From contig CAJUIL010000012.1 in NCBI GenBank assembly GCA_910586225.1, positions 1 through 64,000 on the forward strand: 64,000 bases of DNA, in the 5' to 3' direction. The translations under genes were made by a program, and so were the position numbers. Each line of letters starts with the position of its first letter. Positions within the stretch are counted from its first letter, which is position 1. Of the stretch, positions 25,828 through 34,910 are shown in pieces. The notes beneath the pieces are model-generated. The model made no database searches and was not told where the DNA came from. It worked only from the letters and a program-made list of their open reading frames with translations. This stretch comes from an uncultured Eubacterium sp. GTDB lineage: Bacteria; Bacillota; Clostridia; Lachnospirales; Lachnospiraceae.

Positions 25828-26337
25828 ATGAAACGTGAAATAATTGATGCTAGTCAGTTAGAGTTAACAGAAAACGTTGTAGCAATCAAACGTGTCACGA
25901 AGGTTGTAAAGGGCGGACGTAATATGCGCTTTTCAGCTTTAGTAGTTGTCGGTGACAGCAACGGGCATGTAGGCGCAGGAATGGGTAAAGCAGCTGAAAT
26001 TCCTGAGGCGATCCGCAAGGGTAAAGAAGATGCTATGAAAAAGCTCATTACTGTAAAATTAGACGATAACAAGAGTATAACACATGATATTCTGGGGAAA
26101 CATACAGGTGCGACAGTTCTCCTTAAGAAGTCTCCAGATGGTACTGGTATTATCGCCGGAGGCCCGGCGCGAAGCGTATGCGAGTTAGCGGGCATCAAGA
26201 ATATCCGTACAAAATCATTAGGCTCAAACAATAAACAGAATGTTGTGCTTGCTACAATCGCTGCTCTGGCTCAGTTAAAATCTCCGGAAGAAGTTGCAAA
26301 GCTCCGCGGTAAATCTGTAGAAGAGATTGTAGGTTAG
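25828..26337 (+). CDS. rpsE: 30S ribosomal protein S5
   Basis: 169 residues with the S5 signature GRNMRFSALVVVGDSNGHVG and GAGMGKAAEIPEAIRKG, then SLGSNNKQNVVLATIAAL. S5 governs decoding fidelity and mRNA entry. AGGAGG precedes the ATG. Its TAG lies inside the AGGAGG of rpmD. Confidence 0.98.
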   Translation: MKREIIDASQLELTENVVAIKRVTKVVKGGRNMRFSALVVVGDSNGHVGAGMGKAAEIPEAIRKGKEDAMKKLITVKLDDNKSITHDILGKHTGATVLLKKSPDGTGIIAGGPARSVCELAGIKNIRTKSLGSNNKQNVVLATIAALAQLKSPEEVAKLRGKSVEEIVG

Positions 26338-26347
26338 GAGGCATAAA

Positions 26348-26533
26348 ATGGCAGAGAAAATGTTAAAGGTAACACTGATCAGATCAAAAATCGGCGCAGT
26401 TCCGCGGAACCGTAAAATTATCGAGGCACTGGGCTTTCGTAAGCTCAACCAGACAAAAACATTCCCGGACAATGCTGCGACGCAGGGTGCACTCCGCAAG
26501 ATCGCACCGTATGTAAAAGTAGAAGAAGCATAA
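26348..26533 (+). CDS. rpmD: 50S ribosomal protein L30
   Basis: 61 residues, with the L30 pattern LKVTLIRSKIGAVPRNRKII and EALGFRKLNQTKTFPD. It follows rpsE after 10 nt, using a ribosome binding site that overlaps the rpsE stop codon. Confidence 0.97.
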   Translation: MAEKMLKVTLIRSKIGAVPRNRKIIEALGFRKLNQTKTFPDNAATQGALRKIAPYVKVEEA

Positions 26534-26557
26534 TACAGAATAAGGAGGTGTGTCAGT

Positions 26558-26995
26558 ATGGACTTATCAACTTTAAAAGCCGCAGAAGGCTCCAGAAAAG
26601 ATAAATTCAGAAAAGGACGCGGACATGGTTCAGGCAACGGCAAGACAGCCGGTAAGGGACATAAGGGTCAGAAGGCTCGTTCAGGAGCGCCAAGACCAGG
26701 CTTTGAAGGTGGCCAGATGCCATTATACAGAAGATTACCAAAGAGAGGCTTTAAGAATTTTAATTCTAAGATAATCGTTGGAATCAATGTATCAGAACTT
26801 GAGAGATTTGACAATGATTCTACGGTTTCCGTGGATACGTTAATCGAGACAGGTATTGTTAAAAATCCAAGAGATGGCGTAAAGATTCTTGGAAATGGAG
26901 AATTAACCAAGAAGCTCACTGTTCAGGCCAATGCATTCAGCGCAGGCGCAAAAGAAAAGATTGAGGCTCTTGGTGGAAAAGCTGAGGTGATCTAA
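26558..26995 (+). CDS. rplO: 50S ribosomal protein L15
   Basis: 145 residues, with the glycine-rich basic N-terminus (GRGHGSGNGKTAGKGHKGQK) and GFEGGQMPLYRRLPKRGF. L15 is a late-assembly 50S protein. Its TAA overlaps the secY ATG by one base, coupling the last spc ribosomal protein to the translocon gene. Confidence 0.98.
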   Translation: MDLSTLKAAEGSRKDKFRKGRGHGSGNGKTAGKGHKGQKARSGAPRPGFEGGQMPLYRRLPKRGFKNFNSKIIVGINVSELERFDNDSTVSVDTLIETGIVKNPRDGVKILGNGELTKKLTVQANAFSAGAKEKIEALGGKAEVI

Positions 26996-28311
26996 TGTTA
27001 CAGACACTTCGTAGTGCATTCAAGGTACAGGAAATCCGGGAACGGTTAGTATATACTTTTTTTATGCTGATCGTGATCCGGTTAGGCTCACAGCTTCCTT
27101 GTCCGGGTATTGACTCTGCTTTATTTGCGGAATGGTTCAGCTCACAGACCAACGGTGCATTTAACTTTTTTGACGCGATCACCGGCGGTTCTTTCAATGA
27201 AATGTCCGTATTTGCATTGAGCATCACACCGTATATTACGTCCTCCATTATTATGCAGCTTCTTACGATCGCGATCCCGAAGCTGGAGGAAATGCAGCGT
27301 GACGGAGAAGACGGCAGGAAAAAGATTGCTGGTATTACCCGTTATGTAACGGTTGCGCTTGCTTTGATCGAATCAATCGCTATGGCGATCGGATTCAGCA
27401 GGATGGGCTATCTGACTAATGACGGCGTGTTTACCATTATCCAGATCGTATGCATTTTGACTGCAGGCTCTGCAGTATTGATGTGGATTGGGGAGCAGAT
27501 CACAGAAAAGGGTGTCGGAAATGGTATTTCCATCGTCCTGGTGATCAACATTGTTTCCAGAATCCCGGCGGATATGTTTACGCTGTACGAACAGTTTGTA
27601 AAGAACCAAAAAATTGCGCGAGGCGTGCTTGCAGCGGTTGTTATTCTTGCAATCATTCTTCTGACAGTAATTTTTGTCATTGTGCTGCAGGATGCGGAAC
27701 GTAAGATTCCGGTTCAGTATTCCAAAAAGATTCAGGGAAGAAAGACCGTAGGCGGCCAGAGTTCGTTTATTCCGTTAAAGGTCAATACGGGCGGTGTTAT
27801 TCCGATAATCTTTGCACAGTCCATTATGGAATTTCCGGTTGTTATCTGTACGCTTTTGAGTATCGATGGCGGGACAGGCATTGGCGGCAAGATTTTAAAT
27901 GGTCTGCAGCAGAGAAACTGGTGTAATCCGTCGGATCCTGTTTTATCGATCGGACTTGCCGTATATCTCGTTTTGGTTATCGTATTTGCGTATTTCTATA
28001 CGTCCATTACGTTTAACCCGCTGGAGATTGCGGATAATATGAAAAAACAGGGTGGATTTATCCCAGGTATCCGACCGGGCAAACCAACGAGTGAATATCT
28101 GACGAAGATTTTGAATTATATTGTATTTATCGGCGCTGTCGGCCTTTCGATCTGTGCGGTAGTACCAATCTTCTTCAATGGGGTGTTTAAAGCGAACGTA
28201 TCGTTCGGCGGAACATCGATCATCATTATTGTAGGTGTTGTCATTGAGACGATTAAGCAGATTGAATCAAAGATGGTTGTTCGGTATTATAAAGGATTCT
28301 TAAGTGAATAG
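26995..28311 (+). CDS. secY: preprotein translocase subunit SecY
   Basis: 438 residues with ten predicted membrane helices forming the SecYEG protein-conducting channel. Family motifs are visible: the first helix and plug region, GGSFNEMSVFALSITPYITSS (shortened here), PKLEEMQRDGEDGRKKI in cytoplasmic loop C2, and the C-terminal RPGKPTSEYL loop important for SecA. GAGGTGA before the ATG lies in the end of rplO. The stop is followed by a GATACAG/CTGTATC hairpin and a 196-nt gap. Confidence 0.98.
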   Translation: MLQTLRSAFKVQEIRERLVYTFFMLIVIRLGSQLPCPGIDSALFAEWFSSQTNGAFNFFDAITGGSFNEMSVFALSITPYITSSIIMQLLTIAIPKLEEMQRDGEDGRKKIAGITRYVTVALALIESIAMAIGFSRMGYLTNDGVFTIIQIVCILTAGSAVLMWIGEQITEKGVGNGISIVLVINIVSRIPADMFTLYEQFVKNQKIARGVLAAVVILAIILLTVIFVIVLQDAERKIPVQYSKKIQGRKTVGGQSSFIPLKVNTGGVIPIIFAQSIMEFPVVICTLLSIDGGTGIGGKILNGLQQRNWCNPSDPVLSIGLAVYLVLVIVFAYFYTSITFNPLEIADNMKKQGGFIPGIRPGKPTSEYLTKILNYIVFIGAVGLSICAVVPIFFNGVFKANVSFGGTSIIIIVGVVIETIKQIESKMVVRYYKGFLSE

Positions 28312-28507
28312 AGGTTGTGGGGGATACAGTTTCGGCTGTATCTCTCTTTGCGTAAGGCGGTTTGAAGCCTGAAGCGAAAGGAGCAAAAATCAGAAACTTT
28401 ACAGTAGCAAAAAGTCCCATTTTATGATATTGTTGTTATAAGCAGTGAGTTATTCACAAGCATCGATGAATATACTGTAATAATTTTAATCAGGAGGATT
28501 TAATTGT
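28312..28507 (+). other. secY-adk spacer with a small hairpin
   Basis: GATACAG-TTTCGG-CTGTATC (28323-28342) followed by TCTCTTT could act as a weak terminator or attenuator. The rest is AT-rich and leads to the AGGAGG of adk. No clear promoter was found. Confidence 0.4.
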
Positions 28508-29152
28508 ATGAAAATCATCATGTTAGGCGCTCCGGGCGCAGGCAAAGGCACACAGGCAAAGCGGATTGCTGAAAAATACACAATCCCTCACATTTCTACC
28601 GGTGATATTTTCCGTGCGAATATCAAAAACGGGACAGAGCTGGGCAAAAAGGCAAAAGAATTTATGGATCAGGGCTTGTTAGTTCCAGATGAGCTGACCT
28701 GCGACCTTGTAATGGACCGTATCCAGCAGGATGACTGCAAAAATGGCTTTGTACTGGACGGCTTCCCGCGTACGATTCCGCAGGCGGAAGCATTAGATGA
28801 AGCGCTGAACAAGATTGGACAGAAAATGGATTACGCAGTTGACGTGGATGTACCGGATGAGAATATCGTAAATCGTATGGGCGGACGCAGAGCCTGCTTA
28901 AGCTGCGGCGCTACTTATCACGTAGAATTTAACCCAACCAAGGAAGAGGGGATCTGCGATGCCTGCGGCGCACAGACAGTATTAAGAGATGATGATAAGC
29001 CGGAGACTGTACAGAAGCGCTTGACGGTATATCATGACCAGACACAGCCGTTGATCGACTATTACAAGAAACAGGGTATTTTAAAATCCGTAGATGGTAC
29101 GCAGCCTATGGAAGCAGTCTTTGATGCGATTATAGGAATACTGGGAGCATAA
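28508..29152 (+). CDS. adk: adenylate kinase
   Basis: 214 residues. Catalyses ATP + AMP to 2 ADP. The P-loop GAPGAGKGTQ is at residues 7-16, the AMP-binding GFPRTIPQAE follows at ~85, and the lid carries a C-x2-C-x16-C-x2-C zinc site, the Gram-positive long form. The DXXP/NPTKEEG segment lies inside the lid. AGGAGG precedes the ATG. map follows after 3 nt. Confidence 0.98.
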   Translation: MKIIMLGAPGAGKGTQAKRIAEKYTIPHISTGDIFRANIKNGTELGKKAKEFMDQGLLVPDELTCDLVMDRIQQDDCKNGFVLDGFPRTIPQAEALDEALNKIGQKMDYAVDVDVPDENIVNRMGGRRACLSCGATYHVEFNPTKEEGICDACGAQTVLRDDDKPETVQKRLTVYHDQTQPLIDYYKKQGILKSVDGTQPMEAVFDAIIGILGA

Positions 29153-29155
29153 GAG

Positions 29156-29947
29156 ATGCCAGTGATAAAATCTGCAAAAGAGATAGATCTGATGCGGACA
29201 GCGGGCAGAATCCTGGGCAGGGTTCATGAGGAGCTTGCCCAAGCGATCGTGCCCGGAATGTCTACCCTGGACATTGACCGTATTTGTGAGGAATTGATAC
29301 GGAGCTATGGATGTATTCCTTCATTTTTAAATTATGAGGGGTTTCCTGCTTCAGTCTGTGTATCTGTCAACGATGAGGTTGTACATGGGATCCCGGATAA
29401 GAACCGTATGGTAAAAGAAGGCGATATCATCAGTCTGGATACGGGGGTTATTTATAAGGGATATCAGTCAGATGCCGCCAGAACGGTTGGCGTCGGCAGC
29501 ATATCCAAGCAGGCGGCGAACCTGATCGAGCGGACAAAGCTTTGTTTTTTTGCGGGGATGCAGTATGCAAAGGCAGGCGGACGGCTGTTTGATATTTCAG
29601 CGGCGATAGGAGACTGTGCGGAACGTTTTGGCTATGGTGTTGTACGTGACTTGGTTGGGCACGGCATTGGCCGAAATATGCATGAGCCGCCGGAAATCCC
29701 GAATTTCAGGCAGCGTTTTCGCGGAATGCGCTTGCGGCCGGGCATGACGCTTGCGGTGGAACCGATGGTGAACGCTGGAACTTGGCGAGTCAACTGGTCT
29801 GCGGACGGTTGGACGGTAAAGACTGCGGATGGGTCGCTTTCAGCGCATTATGAAAATACGATATTGATCACGCGCAGCGGGCCGGAGCTATTGTCGGTGA
29901 CGGAGGAGGAAGCAGAAAATCTGAATCATATGTACCTGGCAGTATAG
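29156..29947 (+). CDS. map: type I methionine aminopeptidase
   Basis: 263 residues, removes the initiator methionine. The five metal ligands are visible in order: Asp in SLDTGV, Asp in QSDAARTV, His in VGHGIGR, Glu in AVEPM, and Glu in YENTILIT; the substrate His is in MHEPPEIPN. A tryptophan-containing insert (WRVNWSADGWTVKTADGS) precedes the last ligand, as in other type I enzymes. It overlaps functionally with adk in one transcript, 3 nt apart. Confidence 0.97.
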   Translation: MPVIKSAKEIDLMRTAGRILGRVHEELAQAIVPGMSTLDIDRICEELIRSYGCIPSFLNYEGFPASVCVSVNDEVVHGIPDKNRMVKEGDIISLDTGVIYKGYQSDAARTVGVGSISKQAANLIERTKLCFFAGMQYAKAGGRLFDISAAIGDCAERFGYGVVRDLVGHGIGRNMHEPPEIPNFRQRFRGMRLRPGMTLAVEPMVNAGTWRVNWSADGWTVKTADGSLSAHYENTILITRSGPELLSVTEEEAENLNHMYLAV

Positions 29948-29994
29948 AATAGTTATGGTATCAAACAGAAATAGAGATTAATGGAGGAATGAAA

Positions 29995-30213
29995 ATGTCA
30001 AAAGCAGATGTAATTGAAGTGGAAGGTAAGGTAGTTGAGAAACTGCCAAACGCAATGTTTCAGGTAGAGCTGGAAAACGGGCATCAGATTCTGGCGCATA
30101 TCAGCGGGAAGCTGCGGATGAACTTTATCCGTATTTTGCCGGGAGATAAGGTGACCATTGAGATGTCACCGTATGATCTGACGAAGGGGCGTATTATTTG
30201 GAGAGATAAATAA
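29995..30213 (+). CDS. infA: translation initiation factor IF-1
   Basis: 72 residues from the ATG at 29995, beginning MSKADVIEVEGKVVEKLPNA; the OB-fold continues with GHQILAHISGKLRMNFIRIL and ends KGRIIWRDK. An ATG two codons earlier lies only 1 nt from GGAGG and is rejected. In most Firmicutes rpmJ-rpsM-rpsK-rpsD-rpoA-rplQ follow; here a terminator and unrelated genes do. Confidence 0.97.
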   Translation: MSKADVIEVEGKVVEKLPNAMFQVELENGHQILAHISGKLRMNFIRILPGDKVTIEMSPYDLTKGRIIWRDK

Positions 30214-30233
30214 AGCGGTTTTTCATAGGATGG

Positions 30234-30279
30234 CGGGCTGTTAGGAGATAGGAGATTCTGGCAGCCTGTTTTTATTTTT
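30234..30279 (+). terminator. intrinsic terminator after infA
   Basis: CGGGCTGTTAG (30234-30244) pairs with CTGGCAGCCTG (30258-30268) with three G-U pairs, followed by TTTTTATTTTT. This ends the S10-spc-adk-map-infA transcript. Confidence 0.85.
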
Positions 30280-30395
30280 CAAAGTAGTCTTTTTCTTCCA
30301 TTTTGCGATAATATGTGATAGAATGTAAAATATGTGTAAAGGATATGTAAATTTATAAGGAAGAAACTGTTACAGATGAAGAGGAAAACAAAAGT

Positions 30396-32279
30396 ATGGA
30401 AGGTTTTACACTGATCTTATCTCTACTAAGCGGCGTGGCGCTGTTTTTGTTTGGGATGTCCCTGATGGGAGACGGATTGAAAAAGGCGGCGGGGGAAAAG
30501 CTGGAGCTGATCTTATACAGGCTTACGAACACGCCGTTAAAAGGCATTTTGCTTGGGACTGCGGTGACAGCGATCATTCAGTCGTCGTCAGCAACTACAG
30601 TTATGGTCGTAGGCTTTGTGAATGCCGGGATGATGAAGGTTTCTCAGGCGATTGGAATTATCATGGGCGCCAATATCGGGACTAGTATTACAGGATGGAT
30701 CTTATGCCTGTCGTATATTGAAGGAACCGGCGGTATTGCACAGATGTTGTCGACGGCAACGATCTCGTCTGTCGTCGCGATTATTGGTATTGTGTTTAAG
30801 ATGTTTATGAAAAAAGCGTCTTATCATAATGTCGGGGATATTATGCTTGGATTTTCGATCCTGATGGTTGGAATGCAGACAATGAGTAGCGCGGTATCTC
30901 CGTTAAAGAGCAACGAGCATTTTGTCAATGCGCTGACGATGTTTACGAATCCGTTTATGGGCATTTTAGTCGGTATCTTGTTTACAGCTGTCTTGCAGAG
31001 CGCTTCGGCTTCGGTTGGTATTATGCAGGCGTTGTCTGTGACGGGCGGTATTACGTTTGGGGCCGCGCTGCCGATCACGATGGGTATTGGTGTCGGCGCT
31101 GCCTGCCCGGTGCTGCTTTCGTCGATCGGGACAAATAAAAACGGCAAACGGACGGCGCTTATTTATTTATTGAATGACCTATTCGGGATGCTGCTCTGGT
31201 CAGTAGTGTTTTATACAGTGAACGCTTTCATGCGTTTTGAATTTATGGGGATGGTTATGAGTCCGGTGCGGATCGCGCTGCTGAATACGGTGTTCCGTAT
31301 GGCGACGATCATGGCGCTCTGCCCGTTTATCAAAGGAATCGAGAAGCTTGTGTTTTTCCTTGTACGCGATAGTGAAGAGGATAAGGCGGACCAGGCGGAT
31401 TTTGATCTGCTTGAGGAGCGGTTTTTGGCTTACCCGCCGCTGGCGATCGCGCAGAGCCATCAGGCAATGAATGGTATGGCGATCAAGGTGCGTAAAAATA
31501 TCGGATGCTCCATGGGGCTTTTGACCGAGTATTCGGAAGAGCAGTATCATAAGGTGCAGGAAAAGGAAAATCTGATCGATAAATATGAGGATAAGCTGGG
31601 AACGTACCTGATGCAGCTGACCGGACGTGAAATGACGATCGCGCAGAACAGCGAGGTATCAAAGTTTTTACATACACTCAGCGATTTTGAGCGTCTGGGT
31701 GACCACGCCAGCAATATTTCCAAAGTGGCGAATGAGCTGTATGAGAAAAAAACGTCGTTTTCGAAGGAAGGGATGTATGAGCTGGGCGTGCTGGAGTCAG
31801 CGGTTTCAGAGATCGTAGATCTGACGGTGAACGCATTTATGGAGGACGACCAGCAGACGGCATACCGTGTGGAGCCGCTGCGGGAGCTGATCGGTATTTT
31901 GTGTGATGAGCTAAAGCTGCGGCATATTAAGCGGCTGCAGCATGGAAAATGTGAGTTAAAGCAGGGGTTTGCGTTTAACGATCTGCTGGCGAATCTGGAG
32001 CGTATCGGGGCGCACTGTTCAAATGTGGCGGTTGCGATGATCGAGCTTGGATATTCAGAATTTGATATCCATGGTTATGTGAAAAGTGTGCGGGAAAGGA
32101 AAAATTCCGATTATGCAATGTACTTTGAGGAATACGAAGAGAAGTATGATATTAACGGATACAAAAAAATTAAGAAGTCTAAGAAAGAAGATGAGGTGAT
32201 CAAGGGCAAAAAGGGGAAGGACGGAAAAGAAGAGAAAAGAATTAAGAACAAGAGTGAAAAAAAGGCGAAGGAAGGATAA
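30396..32279 (+). CDS. Na/Pi cotransporter family protein with PhoU-like domain
   Basis: 627 residues. The N-terminal ~310 residues hold two inverted Na/Pi-cotransporter repeats: QSSSATT at 62-68 with GANIGTS after it, and the second repeat LQSASASVGIMQAL. Residues ~340-560 form a PhoU-like helical domain (SDFERLGDHASNI; LERIGAHCSNVAVAM). The final ~40 residues are a highly charged, lysine-rich tail not usual for the family. It is expected to import phosphate with sodium or to sense it. No pho genes are adjacent. Confidence 0.88.
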   Translation: MEGFTLILSLLSGVALFLFGMSLMGDGLKKAAGEKLELILYRLTNTPLKGILLGTAVTAIIQSSSATTVMVVGFVNAGMMKVSQAIGIIMGANIGTSITGWILCLSYIEGTGGIAQMLSTATISSVVAIIGIVFKMFMKKASYHNVGDIMLGFSILMVGMQTMSSAVSPLKSNEHFVNALTMFTNPFMGILVGILFTAVLQSASASVGIMQALSVTGGITFGAALPITMGIGVGAACPVLLSSIGTNKNGKRTALIYLLNDLFGMLLWSVVFYTVNAFMRFEFMGMVMSPVRIALLNTVFRMATIMALCPFIKGIEKLVFFLVRDSEEDKADQADFDLLEERFLAYPPLAIAQSHQAMNGMAIKVRKNIGCSMGLLTEYSEEQYHKVQEKENLIDKYEDKLGTYLMQLTGREMTIAQNSEVSKFLHTLSDFERLGDHASNISKVANELYEKKTSFSKEGMYELGVLESAVSEIVDLTVNAFMEDDQQTAYRVEPLRELIGILCDELKLRHIKRLQHGKCELKQGFAFNDLLANLERIGAHCSNVAVAMIELGYSEFDIHGYVKSVRERKNSDYAMYFEEYEEKYDINGYKKIKKSKKEDEVIKGKKGKDGKEEKRIKNKSEKKAKEG

Positions 32280-32379
32280 ATGAGAGCAGCAGCCTTTTGG
32301 AAAAAGAAGGAAACAGGGGTTTGGCAGGTAACAGACCTCAGTTGGTTTGTTACAGGAAGTAGAAGGTAGATGATAAGTC

Positions 32380-33498
32380 ATGTATTTGATGTTGAAAAAT
32401 ACAGAAGTGTTATATTTTGATCTGGAAGATTTTGTTGTTGAGGTAATACGCAATGATCTGCTTCCATTTTGCCTGCGGTCTAATATCAGGCTTTCCACAA
32501 AGATGAAGGATATTTTACATAATATACAGGCAGTTAAAGCATACCTGAGCAGCAGGGTGCTGTCTCTGTCGCGAGATAACGCGAAGCAGATTTATGCGGC
32601 ATTTCAGATACCGCAGGTGGACTCTACGGATAACCGGGTGAATATTTGTATCAAATGTAAGGGAGTATCGATCGTAGACAGCTATTGGGTGAAGGAAGAC
32701 GACGAAAAGGCAGACTGGGGAAAAATCAACATCCGCCAGAATCAGCTCAGCGATATTCTGGATCTTTCCTTAACCGGTTTTTCACCGACGATCACTACAA
32801 ACGCGATCTGTCCGGAGCTGACGACGAAGGGACTGTTCCGAAAGGGATGGGTATATCTGGGGGACACGCTGTATTTGCTAAAATCAGATAAGACAAATGA
32901 ATATGTAAATACGCGTATGGAGGTGCTGGCTTCCGAAATACTGGAGTGCTTTGAAAACCGGCTGGAGAGCATTGTGTATCTAAGCGATATTAAGGAGACG
33001 GCGCGCGGTACGGCATACGTATCGATCTGCCAGAACTTTGTGGAGGAAACCCAGTCGTTTATTGAGGCATGGGAGGTCATGGACTATTGCAAGCGGCGCA
33101 AGATAGATTTCCGAAGCCTGTGTCTGGAGCGATGGGGCAGTAAATTTGCCTGTATCCCGGTATTGGATTATGTTATTATCAATACGGACCGTCATACGCA
33201 AAATTACGGGTTTATGATGAACAATGATACGGGAGAGCTGGAAGCGGTCGCGCCGATGTTTGATCTAAACTGTGCGCTTGTGGCGGATTACTTTAAAGTA
33301 GACGCGGGAGATACGCTTAGCCAGATGTATAATACAAAAGAGACGATACGTGAGCTTGCATTTCAATATAAAGAGTATACAGATTTACGATTTAATGAAG
33401 AAGCGTTTATCAAGCTCGCTAGCAGCAAGCATTATAAGGAATTGCGCCATGTATTTGAAAGGGTATATGCAAGGATTCAAGAACTGGAGATTATTTAA
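32380..33498 (+). CDS. HipA-like kinase-domain protein
   Basis: 372 residues. The C-terminal half carries a HipA-like kinase core: the catalytic-loop pattern NTDRH at 268-272 with N275, and the metal-binding PMFD with D295. The N-terminal ~150 residues are unlike the canonical HipA N-terminal domain and no HipB-type antitoxin gene is adjacent, so it is an orphan branch and its substrate is unknown. The stop overlaps the ATG of the SDR gene region (33498), suggesting co-transcription. An alternative start is ATG 32389. Confidence 0.7.
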   Translation: MYLMLKNTEVLYFDLEDFVVEVIRNDLLPFCLRSNIRLSTKMKDILHNIQAVKAYLSSRVLSLSRDNAKQIYAAFQIPQVDSTDNRVNICIKCKGVSIVDSYWVKEDDEKADWGKINIRQNQLSDILDLSLTGFSPTITTNAICPELTTKGLFRKGWVYLGDTLYLLKSDKTNEYVNTRMEVLASEILECFENRLESIVYLSDIKETARGTAYVSICQNFVEETQSFIEAWEVMDYCKRRKIDFRSLCLERWGSKFACIPVLDYVIINTDRHTQNYGFMMNNDTGELEAVAPMFDLNCALVADYFKVDAGDTLSQMYNTKETIRELAFQYKEYTDLRFNEEAFIKLASSKHYKELRHVFERVYARIQELEII

Positions 33499-34226
33499 TG
33501 AAAACGGCATTTATTTCAGGGGCTTCGCGCGGCATCGGAAAGGCTGCAGCGGTAAAGCTGGCATCAGAAGGATATCATCTTGCGCTGAATTGTAAAAGCA
33601 GCGGGGAAATGTTAAAAAACCTATGCCGGGAGCTGGAGGAGCAATATAAAGTAACAGCATTGGCGTTGATCGGGGATATTGGAGACAGCCAGTCTGTCAG
33701 CCAGATGTTCACGGAGGCAAGAAATGTACTTGGCTCGGTGGAGCTGCTTGTGAATAATGCAGGCACTTCGCAGATTGGACTGTTCAGCGAGCTTTCGGTG
33801 TTAGAATGGCAGACGATGATAAATACCAATCTTTCGTCGGTCTTTTATTGCTGTCGAGAGGTCATTCCGGACATGGTGCGCAAAAAATCCGGCAGGATCA
33901 TCAATATTTCGTCTGTATGGGGAGAAGTCGGCGCATCGTGTGAAGCTGCTTATTCTGCGGCAAAAGGAGGCGTGAACGCGCTTACGAGGGCTTTGGCGAA
34001 GGAGCTTGCGCCGAGCGGGATACAGGTAAATGCGATCGCGTGTGGGTGCATTGATACACAGATGAATAGATGTTTTACTCCGCAGGAGCATGCGCAGCTG
34101 GAGGATGAAATTCCGGCGGGCAGATACGGGACGCCGGAAGAGACAGCGCAGCTGATCTGGCAGATCGTATCAGGCAGCGCATATCTTACCGGGCAGGTGA
34201 TACGGTTTGACGGAGGATGGATATGA
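33498..34226 (+). CDS. SDR-family reductase (FabG/YmfI-like)
   Basis: 242 residues of the classical short-chain dehydrogenase family. Cofactor motif GASRGIG at 8-14, NNAG at ~90, the catalytic Ser in NISSVWG and the YSAAKGG motif with Tyr and Lys are intact. It is closest in pattern to the FabG-like 5-aminopentanone reductase of EF-P modification (YmfI), but FabG-type activity on acyl substrates is not excluded. It overlaps the HipA-like gene by one base and is convergent, 3 nt apart, with the HAD gene. Confidence 0.8.
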   Translation: MKTAFISGASRGIGKAAAVKLASEGYHLALNCKSSGEMLKNLCRELEEQYKVTALALIGDIGDSQSVSQMFTEARNVLGSVELLVNNAGTSQIGLFSELSVLEWQTMINTNLSSVFYCCREVIPDMVRKKSGRIINISSVWGEVGASCEAAYSAAKGGVNALTRALAKELAPSGIQVNAIACGCIDTQMNRCFTPQEHAQLEDEIPAGRYGTPEETAQLIWQIVSGSAYLTGQVIRFDGGWI

Positions 34227-34229
34227 TCG

Positions 34230-34880
34230 TTATTTCATAATAAGCTCATAGAGCTGTTCTGGGGTATCTGCAATCATTGTCGCGCCGTTTTCAAGCAGAA
34301 ATTCGGTGTCACGGAAGCCCCAGGATACGGAAATGCAGGGAAGCCCTGCGTTTGCGGCAGTTTGGATATCTACATCGGAATCACCGACGTAAATGGTTTC
34401 CTGCTTGCTGCAGCTAAGCTCTGCAAGCGCATTTTCTACCATATCTGGGGCGGGCTTTCTGCGTACGCCATCTTTTTCGCCGATCGCTGTTCGGATATTT
34501 TCTGGGAAATAAGACTGATGCAGCTCTTTTACCGCACTGTCTGGCTTATTTGATACGATAGCAAGCGTGCATCCAGCGGCTGTCAGCTTTTCTAACAGCG
34601 TTGGGATACCGCTATAAGGACGTGTCTTAAGTTCACAATGTGCAGTATAGTATTTGCGGAACGCGGCCAAAATTTCTTCAAACTGGGGATCTGCAGCGCC
34701 GTCCGGCAGCGCGCGCTCGATCAGCTTGCGTGCCCCGTTTCCGACAAAGCTGCGGATCTCTTCTAAAGTACGTTCAGGGTAGCCGTATTGAAGCAGCGCA
34801 TAGTTGGTAGCGTCCATCAGATCTTCTAGCGTATTTAATAGGGTTCCGTCTAGGTCAAAGATGATAGCCTTGTATTTCAT
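34230..34880 (-). CDS. HAD-family phosphatase (phosphoglycolate phosphatase-like)
   Basis: 216 residues, HAD subfamily IA. Motif I FDLDGTLLNT with nucleophile Asp10, a helical cap, motif II/III VSNKPDSAVKEL, and motif IV VGDSDVDIQTAANAG are all present. Such enzymes hydrolyse small phosphoesters such as phosphoglycolate or pyrophosphate; the substrate cannot be read from sequence. It is transcribed toward the SDR gene. Confidence 0.88.
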   Translation of the reverse strand: MKYKAIIFDLDGTLLNTLEDLMDATNYALLQYGYPERTLEEIRSFVGNGARKLIERALPDGAADPQFEEILAAFRKYYTAHCELKTRPYSGIPTLLEKLTAAGCTLAIVSNKPDSAVKELHQSYFPENIRTAIGEKDGVRRKPAPDMVENALAELSCSKQETIYVGDSDVDIQTAANAGLPCISVSWGFRDTEFLLENGATMIADTPEQLYELIMK

Positions 34881-34910
34881 TGGTTTTTCCTGCTTTCTTT
34901 TGATAAGTTG

